In this document: in pieces, positions 10,308 to 21,781 of the stretch
Layout: the number at the start of each line of letters is the position of its first letter
Position numbering within the stretch: the first letter of the stretch is position 1
From: Betaproteobacteria bacterium
GTDB lineage: Bacteria; Pseudomonadota; Gammaproteobacteria; Burkholderiales; CAIKXV01
Assembly: GCA_947457885.1 (NCBI GenBank)
Contig: CANGXU010000008.1
Coordinates: forward strand, 1-47,401
DNA: 47,401 nucleotides
Direction: 5' to 3'
The notes under the pieces: generated by a model
Seen by the model: the letters and a program-made list of their open reading frames with translations, nothing else
Databases searched by the model: none
What the model was told of the DNA's origin: nothing
Translations under genes and position numbers: made by a program

Positions 10308-11407
10308 GACTTGATCAGTTTCCGGTTGGTCGAGATGCTCATCAGCAGGCCGAAGCCGAAGAAGGCGCTCACCAGCGCAGTACCGCCATAGCTGATCAGC
10401 GGCAACGGCACACCTACGACAGGAAGGATACCCGACACCATCCCCATGTTCACGAATGCATAGGTGGCGAAGGTCAGAGTGACCGAGCCTGCCACCAGCC
10501 GTGTGAACACCGTCGGTGCATCGAGCGTGATCACCAGCCCGCGGGCGATCACCAGCAGGAACATCAGCAGGAGCATGGCGTTGCCGAGTAACCCGAACTC
10601 CTCCGAATACACCGCGAAGATGAAGTCGGTCGTCCGTTCCGGCAGGAAGTCCAGATGGGTCTGTGTGCCCTGGAGCCAGCCCTTTCCGAACCACCCGCCC
10701 GATCCGACCGCGATGGTCGACTGGATCGTGTGATAGCCAGCCCCCAGCGGATCCTGGCTCGGGTCGAGCAGGATCATCACCCGCGTACGCTGGTAGTCGT
10801 GCATCACCGACCATGCCAGAGGCAGCGCAGCCACTCCGGCCGCACCCAGAGCGAAGATGATCTTCCAGGGCAGGCCGGCCAGGAACAGCACGAAGCAGCC
10901 GGAGGATGCGATCAGCAGCGCCGTGCCGAGGTCCGGCTGGCGCAGGATCAGCAGCACGGGGAGCACGAACAGCGCGGCTGCGATAACGAAGTTGCGCAGC
11001 CTGAGCGTCGACTCGTAACGGTCGAAGTACCAAGCCAGCGCCAGCGGCAGCGCGATCTTCATCAGCTCTGACGGCTGCAGGCTGAGCACGCCGAGGTCGA
11101 GCCAGCGGCGCGCGCCGTTGCGCACGTCGCCCACCAGCGCGACGGCGACCAGCAGCGCGAGCGCGGCCAGGTATGCGGGCATGGCCAGGCGTATCACCTG
11201 GCTCATCGGCGTGTTGGCGACCACCCACATGACCGCGAAGGCGACGCCGATGTTGAACAGCTTGGTTTCCATCCGGTCGAAGCTCTGGTTGGACGCGCTG
11301 TAGAGCGTGACCATCCCGGTCACGAGCAGCAGGCACACCGCAATCAGCAGCGGCACGTCGATGTGTGCCGTGCCCTTGCGCCAGAGGGTTTCAATCACGT
11401 TCCGCAC
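10304..11407 (-). CDS. rodA: RodA (MrdB) peptidoglycan glycosyltransferase, SEDS family
   Basis: Polytopic inner-membrane protein of about 367 residues that polymerises lipid II during cell elongation together with PBP2. SEDS signatures are visible: GARRWLDLGVLSLQPSELMK, the QPDLGTALL loop and the C-terminal GVPLPLISYGGTALV. I choose GTG 11407 because a GGAGG lies five bases upstream; ATG 11434 would add nine unconserved residues. The gene overlaps the end of mrdA by 17 bases and the start of rlpA by 4, so the three are translationally linked. Pairing with mrdA is the standard elongasome arrangement. Confidence 0.96.
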   Translation of the reverse strand: MRNVIETLWRKGTAHIDVPLLIAVCLLLVTGMVTLYSASNQSFDRMETKLFNIGVAFAVMWVVANTPMSQVIRLAMPAYLAALALLVAVALVGDVRNGARRWLDLGVLSLQPSELMKIALPLALAWYFDRYESTLRLRNFVIAAALFVLPVLLILRQPDLGTALLIASSGCFVLFLAGLPWKIIFALGAAGVAALPLAWSVMHDYQRTRVMILLDPSQDPLGAGYHTIQSTIAVGSGGWFGKGWLQGTQTHLDFLPERTTDFIFAVYSEEFGLLGNAMLLLMFLLVIARGLVITLDAPTVFTRLVAGSVTLTFATYAFVNMGMVSGILPVVGVPLPLISYGGTALVSAFFGFGLLMSISTNRKLIKS

Positions 11408-13328
11408 TGGCTCCTCCGTTGCTGGTGGCGCCACTGGCCGCTGCGCCCGGCATTGCCGGGGCGTCGATCGGCGTCACCGGCTTGCCGAACAGGAAGAAGT
11501 CGATCACGGTGCGCGCGAGCGGCGCCGCATTGGCGCCGCCGCCGCCGGCGTTCTCGACGAGCACGGCGAGCGCGATCGTCGGGTTGTCGGCCGGCGCGTA
11601 GGCGATGAACAGCGCATGGTCGCGGTGCCGCTCGTCCAGTCGGCTCGCATCGTACTTCTGGCCCTGTTTGATCGCGACGACCTGCGAGGTGCCGGTCTTT
11701 CCGCCGACGATGTACTTCGCATCGGCGAAGGCACGATGCCCGGTGCCGCCCGGGGTGGTCACCCCGACCATCGCAGCCTGGACCAGGGCCCAGCTCTCCG
11801 GCTTGAAGTCTATGCGGCGCAGCGGCTGTGCCAGTACCGCGCGCTGCGCGCGAGATGTGGCGTCCTGAATCAGGTTGACCAGGCGCGGCCGCCACACCGT
11901 GCCCTTGTTGGCGATGATCGCGGTCGCGTTGGCCATCTGCATCAGGGTCATCACGTTGTAGCCCTGGCCGATGCCGATGGAGATGGTGTCGCCGACGTAC
12001 CACTTCTGCCGGAACCGGCGCTGCTTCCATTCCTGCGACGGGTTGATGCCGATCGCCTCGCCCTCGAGGTCCAGGCCGGTGCGGGCGCCGAAGCCGAACT
12101 GGCGCATGAAGTTGCTGATCGTGTCGATGCCCAGGTCGAATGCGAGCTGGTAGTAGTAGGTGTCGCAGGAAATGACGATCGACTGGTGAAGGTTCACCGA
12201 GCCGTGACCACCAGGTTTCCAGTCGCGGTACTGGTGCGAATTGCCCGGCAGCGTGAAGAAGCCCGGGTCGTTGATCGCGTACTGGGGGGTACGCTTGCCC
12301 AGTTCCAGCGCGGCCAGTGCCATGAACGGCTTGTAGGTCGACCCCGGCGGGTACTGCCCGCTCAGTGCCCTGTTGACCATCGGACGGTCTGGATGGGTGT
12401 TCAGCTCGTTCCAGGTCGGCGGGTCGATGCCGTCGATGAACAGGTTTGGATCGAAGCCCGGCTTGCTGACGAAGGCGAGTACGCCCCCTGTGGATGGATC
12501 GATCGCCACCAGTGCGCCGCGCCTGCCGCCGAAGGCTGTCTCGGCGGCCTCCTGGAGGCGGAGGTCGAGGTGCAGCTGCAGGTTGTTGCCGGACACCGGT
12601 GGCGTGCGCGACAGCGTGCGGACCGCGCGCCCGCCCGAATCGACCTCGACCTGTTCCATGCCGGTCGTGCCGTGCAGTTCGCGCTCGTACATCTGCTCCA
12701 GCCCGGTCTTGCCGATGTGCTCCGAGCCGCGGTAATTCGACAGGCGACCGTCGGCTTCCAGGGTCTCCATGTCCTTCTGGTTGATCCGTCCGATGTAGCC
12801 GACCACGTGCGACGCGAGCGTGCCGTTCGGGTAGCGGCGGAACAGCCGGGCATTGATCTCCACTCCGGGAAAGCGGTAGCGGTTGGCGGCAAAGCGGGCG
12901 ATCTCGTCTTCCGACAGTCGGGTTCGGATCGGAATGGCCCCCAGCTTGCGCGATTCATCGAGCAGCCGCTTGAAGCGGCGCCTGTCCTTCGGCGCGATCT
13001 CGATCAGCTGGGACAGCGATTCGATCGTCGCGTCGAGGTCGCGGACCACCGTCGGGTTGATCTCGAGCGTGTACGCGGTGAAGTTGTGGGCCAGCACCGT
13101 ACCGTGCCGGTCGAGGATCAGCCCCCGGTTGGGCACGATCGGTACGAGCGAGATCCGGTTCGCCTCGGCCTGTGTGTAGTAGTACTCGTGCTTCATCACC
13201 TGCAGAAAGACGAAGCGCGCGAGCAGCAGTCCGAACAGCACCAGCACGAAGATCCCGGCGATTGCGGTGCGGCGCCTGAACTCCGAGCGCTCACCTTCCA
13301 GGTTCTTCAGTTCGACGAATTGCGGCAT
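11391..13328 (-). CDS. mrdA: PBP2 (MrdA) peptidoglycan D,D-transpeptidase
   Basis: A class B penicillin-binding protein of 645 residues that cross-links new peptidoglycan in the side wall. There is a short cytoplasmic N-terminus and one membrane anchor (about 23-45), then the pedestal domain. The transpeptidase domain has catalytic S330 in STYK (K333), SCD (387-389) and KTGT (544-547). I start at ATG 13328, eight bases after the mreD stop; the open frame further upstream is an mreD shadow. It lies between mreD and rodA, the canonical order. The transpeptidase motifs are intact. Confidence 0.97.
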   Translation of the reverse strand: MPQFVELKNLEGERSEFRRRTAIAGIFVLVLFGLLLARFVFLQVMKHEYYYTQAEANRISLVPIVPNRGLILDRHGTVLAHNFTAYTLEINPTVVRDLDATIESLSQLIEIAPKDRRRFKRLLDESRKLGAIPIRTRLSEDEIARFAANRYRFPGVEINARLFRRYPNGTLASHVVGYIGRINQKDMETLEADGRLSNYRGSEHIGKTGLEQMYERELHGTTGMEQVEVDSGGRAVRTLSRTPPVSGNNLQLHLDLRLQEAAETAFGGRRGALVAIDPSTGGVLAFVSKPGFDPNLFIDGIDPPTWNELNTHPDRPMVNRALSGQYPPGSTYKPFMALAALELGKRTPQYAINDPGFFTLPGNSHQYRDWKPGGHGSVNLHQSIVISCDTYYYQLAFDLGIDTISNFMRQFGFGARTGLDLEGEAIGINPSQEWKQRRFRQKWYVGDTISIGIGQGYNVMTLMQMANATAIIANKGTVWRPRLVNLIQDATSRAQRAVLAQPLRRIDFKPESWALVQAAMVGVTTPGGTGHRAFADAKYIVGGKTGTSQVVAIKQGQKYDASRLDERHRDHALFIAYAPADNPTIALAVLVENAGGGGANAAPLARTVIDFFLFGKPVTPIDAPAMPGAAASGATSNGGASAERD

Positions 13329-13336
13329 CGGGGCGA

Positions 13337-13861
13337 TCAGATCGGGTGTTCCGGATCGATACGCGGGCGTTGCGGTGCAAGCAGGACGATCCAGACCAGC
13401 GGCCAGAGCAGAGCCCCGGTGAACGGCGACACGAACCATGTCCAGCCGGGGAAGGCGGCGCCACCCGCAAGCCGCACCAGGAGGATCACTGCCTGTGCGG
13501 TGAGCAGGATGGGCAGGATCTGCAGGATGTGCTTGTCGGTGCTGAACATGCGCAGCCGCCGACGCAGCAGCGTCGCGCCGAGCGCGACCACCGTGTAGGC
13601 GAGCGCATGCTGTCCGAACAGGCTGGCCTGCGCGACGTCCATCGCCAGCCCGAGCGCGAAGGCGACGCCGAAGCCGATCAGCCGCGGCTCGCGCACGATC
13701 CAGAACAGCAGCGCCAGCGCGACGAAGTCCGGCTTGAGCCAGGTCCACACGCCGTCCCAGGGCAGCAGATTGGCGATCAGGGCCACCAGCAGCGTGAACC
13801 AGAGGAAGCCGGGCCGTACCGGCAGCAGCAGTTCCTGCCTCGGACCGATGCTCATGCCCAT
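13337..13861 (-). CDS. mreD: MreD rod-shape-determining membrane protein
   Basis: A 174-residue hydrophobic protein with about five or six membrane segments. Characteristic MreD phrases include LKPDFVALALLFWIV, GVAFALGLAMDVAQ and GQHALAYTVVA. MreD is an inner-membrane part of the elongasome that acts with MreC to regulate PBP2-RodA. It sits between mreC (32 bases upstream) and mrdA (8 bases downstream) on the same strand. Length fits the family. Confidence 0.95.
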   Translation of the reverse strand: MGMSIGPRQELLLPVRPGFLWFTLLVALIANLLPWDGVWTWLKPDFVALALLFWIVREPRLIGFGVAFALGLAMDVAQASLFGQHALAYTVVALGATLLRRRLRMFSTDKHILQILPILLTAQAVILLVRLAGGAAFPGWTWFVSPFTGALLWPLVWIVLLAPQRPRIDPEHPI

Positions 13862-13893
13862 CGCTTGGCTCCTGGGCGATCGATGGCCATCGG

Positions 13894-14793
13894 TCAGCCT
13901 CCCTTGCGGCCGCGCTTGCGCTGCGGAGCCGGCTCTTCGAATCCCGGGTTCTCCGGGTGCGGAGCGCTGGCGGTAAGGACCAGTACCTGCCGGTAGCGGT
14001 TCACCCCGGCCGCCGGCTGGGCGCTGATACGTGCGAACATGAACGCTGCGTTCCGTTCGACCTCCTGCACCGTCGCCACCGGCAGCCCGGCCGGATAGGT
14101 GCCGTCGATGCCGGAGGTGACCAGCTTGTCGCCGGTCTGGATATCGGCGGAGAACGGCATGAAGCGCAGTTCAAGCGTGCCATCTGAGCCGACGCCGAAA
14201 AGCACGCCGCGTACGCCGCTGCGCATCACCTGTACCGGGACGGTCATGTCCTTGTCGGTGATGAGGGTGACCTGGCTCGCCCACGGGTATACGCGGGTGA
14301 CCTGCCCGACCAGACCGGCCGCATCGACCACCGGTTGGCCCTGTCCGATGTTGTCGGACATTCCCTTGCTGATGATCACGCGCCGGGTAAACGGATCTCG
14401 ATGCGAATAAAGTATCTCCGCATGGACCGCCGCCTGCGAATGGCTGGCGCGGGTATCCAGGAGGCCGCGCAGCCGGGCGTTTTCGAGTTCCAGTGCCTCC
14501 AGCCTGAGCAGTGCCGCCGCATTGATCAGGTTCTGCTGTTCGAGCGTATTGTTCCGGCCGGTCAGTTGCGCCTGTGTGGCGAAGAATCCGGACATGCGGT
14601 CGAGCAGTGCGGCCGGGGCAAGGGCCACCCGCTGCAGCGGATAGAGCACGACCGCTACCACCTGCTGCACATGGGTCAGGTACCTGAACCGGCTGTCTGC
14701 GACGATCAGCATCAGAGCGACCAGCGAGAACAGCAGGAATCGTGCGAACGGCGTCGGGCCGCGGTTGAAGAAGGGTTGCTGCGCGTGTTCCAT
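13894..14793 (-). CDS. mreC: MreC rod-shape-determining protein
   Basis: A 299-residue bitopic protein. One membrane segment (about 19-40) is followed by a coiled coil (about 65-105) and the periplasmic double beta-barrel region, with TRVYPWASQVTLITDKD and SGVRGVLFGVGSDG. MreC binds PBP2 and promotes its active conformation. The C-terminus is basic (QRKRGRKGG). The ATG lacks a recognisable Shine-Dalgarno sequence, and three GCCGGC hairpins lie a short distance upstream in the mreB-mreC gap, so translation or mRNA decay here may be tuned separately from mreB. Confidence 0.96.
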   Translation of the reverse strand: MEHAQQPFFNRGPTPFARFLLFSLVALMLIVADSRFRYLTHVQQVVAVVLYPLQRVALAPAALLDRMSGFFATQAQLTGRNNTLEQQNLINAAALLRLEALELENARLRGLLDTRASHSQAAVHAEILYSHRDPFTRRVIISKGMSDNIGQGQPVVDAAGLVGQVTRVYPWASQVTLITDKDMTVPVQVMRSGVRGVLFGVGSDGTLELRFMPFSADIQTGDKLVTSGIDGTYPAGLPVATVQEVERNAAFMFARISAQPAAGVNRYRQVLVLTASAPHPENPGFEEPAPQRKRGRKGG

Positions 14794-14816
14794 TCAGCGC
14801 GCCGGCTGTGGTGGAA

Positions 14817-14893
14817 GGTCGCCGGCCGTTGCCGGCGGTGCCAGGTCGCCGGCCGTTGCCGGCGGTGGTGACAGGTTGCCGGCCGTTGCCGGG
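14817..14893. repeat. Three tandem REP-like hairpins between mreB and mreC
   Basis: Two perfect copies of a 24-base unit begin at 14817 and 14844, and a partial, diverged copy begins at 14874. Each contains GCCGGC-CGTT-GCCGGC, a perfect 6-bp stem with a 4-base loop (the third copy has five pairs). The spacing is 27 and 30 bases. In the mreB transcript they follow the mreB stop and precede mreC. Confidence 0.85.
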
Positions 14894-14923
14894 CAGAAGG
14901 GGCGGTGGGGTAGGGTGCCGGTC

Positions 14924-15967
<1,044 letters not shown>

Positions 15968-16191
15968 TTATGGGGATGAATTCGATTGATGCGCGCCAGA
16001 CGGCGCGCATGGAGGCGGGCGCGGTCCGGGTTGACGGTCGGTGGGGGCCGGGAGGGCTGATGATCAACTACGTTATGATACTCCGGATCGCCATCGGCAA
16101 GCCCGCTCCCACGCGACCCGCCGGACGCCCTTCGCTGCCGTTTTCCGCCTTCCCCCTCCTCTTTCACGTCCGCACGCCCGTACGTCCACAC
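15968..16191. promoter_or_regulatory. Divergent promoter region between mreB and gatC
   Basis: A 224-base gap between two divergently read operons. A TATGAT (16074-16079, plus strand) and an overlapping TATCAT on the minus strand (16080-16075) could serve as -10 elements, but neither has a good -35. I see no terminator or operator. Confidence 0.4.
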
Positions 16192-16479
16192 ATGTCTCTT
16201 CGCCCGGAAGACGTCCAGCGCATCGCGCACCTCGCGCGCCTCGCGATCACCGAAGAGGAGGCCGAGCGCACGCTCGGGCAACTGAACGATATCTTCGGCA
16301 TGATCGAGCGCATGCGTGCGGTCGACACCGAGGGTGTGGTTCCCATGTCGCACCCGCTTGGCGGGGCGCAGCGATTGCGTGCCGACGTCGTCACCGACAT
16401 CCCGGACCGCGAGCGTAACCTGGCCAATGCGCCGGCGCGCCAGGATGGTCTTTTCCTCGTGCCGCGCGTGCTGGAGTGA
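16192..16479 (+). CDS. gatC: GatC subunit of Asp-tRNA(Asn)/Glu-tRNA(Gln) amidotransferase
   Basis: A 95-residue protein that wraps around GatA and GatB and stabilises the GatCAB amidotransferase. Family phrases are visible: [32 protein letters not shown] and LRADVVTD, with the C-terminal [18 protein letters not shown] start at ATG 16192; the frame is open upstream to 15970, but that sequence has no GatC similarity and would run through the promoter region. It lies four bases before gatA. Confidence 0.96.
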   Translation: MSLRPEDVQRIAHLARLAITEEEAERTLGQLNDIFGMIERMRAVDTEGVVPMSHPLGGAQRLRADVVTDIPDRERNLANAPARQDGLFLVPRVLE

Positions 16480-16483
16480 AGCG

Positions 16484-17962
16484 ATGAGCGACGTCCTGCA
16501 CCAGATGCCGCTCGCCGGGCTGGCGAAACGGCTGGCCGCGCGGGAAGTCTCCGCGGTAGAGCTCGCGCGCCATTTCCTCGACCGAATCGAGCGCCACCGG
16601 GGCCTCAATGCGTTCCTCGATATCCGCCCGGAAGCGACGCTGGCCCAGGCGCAGGCGGCGGATGCCCGACGGTCCCGGGGGGAGTCCGGTCCTTTGCTCG
16701 GCATCCCGGTCGCGCACAAGGACATCTTCGTCACCCGAGATTTCGCCTCGACCGCCGCCAGCCGGATGCTCGAGGGCTACATGAGCCCGTTCGACGCCAC
16801 CGTGGTCGAGCGCCTCGCGCAGGCCGGGATGGTCACGCTGGGCAAGGTCAACTGCGACGAGTTCGCGATGGGTTCATCCAACGAGAACAGCGCCTACGGC
16901 GCGGTGCTGAACCCCTGGGACACCTCGGCGGTACCCGGCGGGTCCTCCGGTGGTTCGTCCGCGGCGGTAGCCGCACGCATCGCACCGGTGGCGACCGCAA
17001 CCGATACCGGCGGCTCCATCCGCGAGCCGGCGGCGTTCTGCGGCATCACCGGCACCAAGCCGACCTACGGCCGGCCGTCGCGCTGGGGCATGATCGCGTT
17101 CGCCTCCAGCCTCGACACCGCGGGCCTGATGACCGTCTCGGCCGAGGACGCCGCCTGGGTGCTGTCGGCGATGTGCGGCTTCGACCCGAACGATTCGACC
17201 AGCGTCGATCGCCCCGAGGAAGACTTCACGCGTGACCTGGCGCGACCGGTCGCCGGCCTGCGGATCGGCGTGCCGAAGGAATTCTTCGCCGCCGGGCTGC
17301 AGCCCGATGTGGAACGCGCGGTACGCGGCGCACTCGAGACCTACCGTTCGATGGGTGCGACCCTGGTCGATATTTCGCTGCCCAACGCCGAACTCGGCAT
17401 CCCGGTCTACTACGTCGTCGCGCCGGCCGAATGCAGTTCGAACCTGTCGCGCTTCGACGGCGTGCGCTACGGTCATCGCGCCGGGGAGTACGGCGACCTC
17501 GCCGACATGATCAAGCGGTCGCGCGCGGAAGGTTTCGGTCCGGAACCCAAGCGGCGCATCCTGATCGGCACCTACGTGCTCTCGCACGGCTACTACGATG
17601 CCTACTACATCAAGGCGCAGCAGGTGCGCCGGCTGATCGCCGACGAGTTCCAGCAGGCGTTTACCAGGTGCGACGTGATCGCCGGCCCGGTCACCACCAG
17701 CGTCGCGTTCGGGTTCGGCGAGAAGGCGGCCGATCCGGTCTCGATGTACATGTCCGACCTCTACACGATCCCGGGCAGCCTCGCGGGCGTGCCGAGCATG
17801 AGCATTCCGTGCGGGTTCGGCGACGGGGCGAACGCGAGCCGTCCGGTCGGGCTGCAGCTGATGTCGAACTACTTCGACGAGGCGCGGCTGCTGGGTGCCG
17901 CACACCAGTACCAGCTCGCGACCGACTGGCACCGCAGGGTGCCGGCGGCCTTCGCTGGCTGA
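16484..17962 (+). CDS. gatA: GatA amidase subunit of aminoacyl-tRNA amidotransferase
   Basis: A 492-residue amidase-signature enzyme that releases ammonia from glutamine for conversion of misacylated Glu-tRNA(Gln) or Asp-tRNA(Asn). The Ser-cisSer-Lys triad is intact and falls at the classical numbers: K79 in HKDIF, S154 in GGSSGGSS and nucleophile S178 in [11 protein letters not shown]. The start ATG 16484 lies four bases after gatC. A complete gatCAB operon implies that at least one of Gln-tRNA or Asn-tRNA is made by transamidation in this organism. Confidence 0.97.
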   Translation: MSDVLHQMPLAGLAKRLAAREVSAVELARHFLDRIERHRGLNAFLDIRPEATLAQAQAADARRSRGESGPLLGIPVAHKDIFVTRDFASTAASRMLEGYMSPFDATVVERLAQAGMVTLGKVNCDEFAMGSSNENSAYGAVLNPWDTSAVPGGSSGGSSAAVAARIAPVATATDTGGSIREPAAFCGITGTKPTYGRPSRWGMIAFASSLDTAGLMTVSAEDAAWVLSAMCGFDPNDSTSVDRPEEDFTRDLARPVAGLRIGVPKEFFAAGLQPDVERAVRGALETYRSMGATLVDISLPNAELGIPVYYVVAPAECSSNLSRFDGVRYGHRAGEYGDLADMIKRSRAEGFGPEPKRRILIGTYVLSHGYYDAYYIKAQQVRRLIADEFQQAFTRCDVIAGPVTTSVAFGFGEKAADPVSMYMSDLYTIPGSLAGVPSMSIPCGFGDGANASRPVGLQLMSNYFDEARLLGAAHQYQLATDWHRRVPAAFAG

Positions 17963-17986
17963 GCCGATCCGGGATCCACCGACGCC

Positions 17987-19479
<1,493 letters not shown>

Positions 19480-19483
<4 letters not shown>

Positions 19484-20943
19484 CCCGGAGGGATCCTGCG
19501 CGGCCCGTCTGGCAGGTCGACGAACACGCAGGTCAGGCCATTGGCGGACGACGCCCCCGTGCTGCCGCCATGCGCGGCAGCGATCGAGCGTACGATCGCG
19601 AGGCCGAGTCCCGCGCCGTCCGTGTCGTGCTGCCTGGAACTGTCCCCGCGATAGAAGCGGTCGAACATCCGCTCGAGTACTTCGGCCGGCACCGTGTCGC
19701 CGAGGTTGCACACCGACACCCGGCGGCATGCGCCCGGGGTGATGCCACCCGGCGCAATCGACTCGATTACGATCTGTACGGTGGTACCAGGGGCCGCATG
19801 CCTGATGGCATTGGAGACCAGGTTCGCGAGCGCGCGCAGCAGCAGCGCACGGTCGCCGGCAGCGATCGCATGACCGCGCACCTCGAGGCTGAGCTGCCGC
19901 TCCGAGGCGAGCGCTTCGTAGAAGGAGAGTACTTGCCGCGCCAGGTCCTGCAGGTCGATATCTTCGCGCGCTGGGTGCGCTAGCGCATGTTCCGACTTTG
20001 CCAGGAACAGCATGTCGGACACCATCCGCGCGAGCCGTTCGAGCTCCTCGGAGTTACGCGCCAGCACCTCGCGATAGTCGTCCGCGCTACGCGCGCGCGA
20101 CAGGCCGACCTGCGTCTGGGTCATCAGGTTGCTGAGCGGGGTGCGCAGTTCATGCGCTAGGTCGCTGGACAGTTCGTTCAGCCGGCGGAACGAATCCTCC
20201 AGCCGCGCCAGCATGTCATTCAACGCACGGGCGAGTTCGGCGACCTCGGCCGGAAGATCGCCGGAGGTCAGCCGGCGATCGAGGCGGGATGCGTTTACCG
20301 CCCCTGCTTCGAGACCGAGCCGCCGCAGCGGGGCGAGCCCGCTGCGTGCCGCCATCCAGCCGAGCAGGCCGGTCGCGAGTACCGCGATCGCTACGAAGGT
20401 CCAGAGCGTGTGCCGGAACGACTGCATGTAGTGGTCGTGGTGCTCAGTGTCGACCCCAATGGTCACGCGGAACATGCGCCGGTCCGGCAGACCGCTGGCC
20501 AGTTCGCGCGACAGGCCCCGGAATGCGCGTCCCTCGTGGGTCCAGTGCACCGGCAGCGCGGTCGCATCGCCAGGGTTGCTTGCGCCGCCATGGGCGCGCG
20601 CTGCCGGTGCCTGTGGCGGCGCGCCGTCCGGGGCGGACGTGGGTGCCGTCCGCGCAGCGTCGGAGCTGAACCAGATGCGGCCGTCGCGGTCCTCGATCTT
20701 CACGGCCAGGCTGTCGTGGCCGACCAGCATCGAACCGAACAGTGCATCGAGCCGGTCGAGGTCCGAGGGGCTCTGTAGCGAGGCGAGCAGCGAGGCGCTC
20801 GTGGTGAACTTTCCTTCGGCGAGGTCGCGGTCGAGGTCGACGAAATGACGCTCGACCGACGTACCGATCAGTTGCCCCAGTGCGAGCAATACCCCAGTCG
20901 ACGCGGCCACGAACAGCAGCGTGATGCGCAGCGTCAGCGACAC
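19480..20943 (-). CDS. Heavy-metal sensor histidine kinase, CusS/CzcS type
   Basis: A 487-residue inner-membrane kinase. Two membrane segments (about 8-28 and 180-200) flank a periplasmic sensor region that includes a short histidine cluster (EHHDH) near the second segment. A HAMP domain follows, then the H-box [12 protein letters not shown] with phospho-acceptor H264, the N-box [10 protein letters not shown] and the G-box [10 protein letters not shown]. It is translated downstream of the response regulator with a 17-base gap, and both diverge from an RND metal-efflux operon, so it most likely senses a periplasmic metal and controls that pump. The ligand metal cannot be read from sequence. 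Confidence 0.95.
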
Positions 20944-20960
20944 CGATGCCGGTGCGTGGC

Positions 20961-21638
20961 TCAGGATCCGTCCTCCAGCACATAGCCCATCCCGCGCAGC
21001 GTGCGGATCAGCTTCACATCGAACGCGTCGTCGATCTTCGCACGCAGGCGGCGGATCGCGACCTCGACCACGTTGGTGTCGCTGTCGAAATTCATGTCCC
21101 AGACCTGCGAGGCGATCAGCGAACGGGGCAGCACCTCGCCGCGCCGGCGCATCAGCAGTTCGAGCAGTGCGAACTCCTTCCCGGTGAGTTCTATCCGCTG
21201 CCCTGCACGCACCGCGCGGCGCCGGATCAGGTCGAGTTCCAGGTCCGCGACGCGCAGGCTGGTGGAGTCGACCAGTGGCATGCGCCGGCGCAGCAGGGTC
21301 CGCACGCGTGCCAGCAGTTCGGTGAACGCGAAGGGTTTCACGAGGTAGTCGTCGCCACCGATCTCCAGTCCGCGTACACGGTCCTCGACGTCGTCGCGTG
21401 CAGTCAGGAACAGCACCGGCAACTGCTGGCCCGCGCCGCGCAGCGTCTTCACCAGCGTCCAGCCATCGAGCCGGGGCAGCATCACGTCCACGATCGCCAG
21501 GTCGAAGGGCTCGGCCAGCAGCAGGTGCAGGCCGTCGGCGCCGTCGCGTGCGACCTCGGCCGCGAAGCCGGCCTCGCGCAGCCCCTGCCTGAGGTAGTCG
21601 GCCGTTCCCGGCTCGTCCTCGACGATCAGGATCTTCAC
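20961..21638 (-). CDS. OmpR-family response regulator, CusR/CzcR/CopR type
   Basis: A 225-residue response regulator. The receiver domain has acidic EDE (7-9), phospho-acceptor D51 in [11 protein letters not shown] and the conserved lysine in YLVKPFAF. The C-terminal winged helix has [16 protein letters not shown] and [17 protein letters not shown]. The [11 protein letters not shown] and [15 protein letters not shown] phrases are characteristic of heavy-metal regulators. It is the first gene of the regulator-kinase operon and faces the efflux operon across a 143-base gap that contains a perfect ATTAC-N6-GTAAT inverted repeat, its probable binding site. Confidence 0.96.
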   Translation of the reverse strand: MKILIVEDEPGTADYLRQGLREAGFAAEVARDGADGLHLLLAEPFDLAIVDVMLPRLDGWTLVKTLRGAGQQLPVLFLTARDDVEDRVRGLEIGGDDYLVKPFAFTELLARVRTLLRRRMPLVDSTSLRVADLELDLIRRRAVRAGQRIELTGKEFALLELLMRRRGEVLPRSLIASQVWDMNFDSDTNVVEVAIRRLRAKIDDAFDVKLIRTLRGMGYVLEDGS

Positions 21639-21720
21639 TTCCGGATGCCCGTCACGCTGTACCCCTGTGTGGCCGTCGATTCTGCCGCAGTACCGCCGAT
21701 CCGGCCTGCCACCGACACAG

Positions 21721-21736
21721 ATTACGCTTTTGTAAT
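21721..21736. promoter_or_regulatory. Candidate CopR/CusR-type operator (ATTAC-N6-GTAAT)
   Basis: Perfect inverted repeat ATTAC-GCTTTT-GTAAT in the gap between the response regulator and the efflux operon, 45 bases before the outer-membrane-factor start. It fits the TTAC-N6-GTAA pattern known for cop boxes bound by CopR-type regulators. Control of both divergent transcripts is inferred. Confidence 0.7.
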
Positions 21737-21781
21737 TGCGCGGTCATCGTCCGGTGGGGCACTGCGCCGCATTCTTTAACA

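Noticed and set aside
11307..13598. 763-codon open frame antisense to mrdA
   Set aside because: Shadow of the intact penicillin-binding protein gene.
15970..16191. 74-residue N-terminal extension of GatC
   Set aside because: GatC proteins are about 95-100 residues, and the extension would cover the divergent promoter region.
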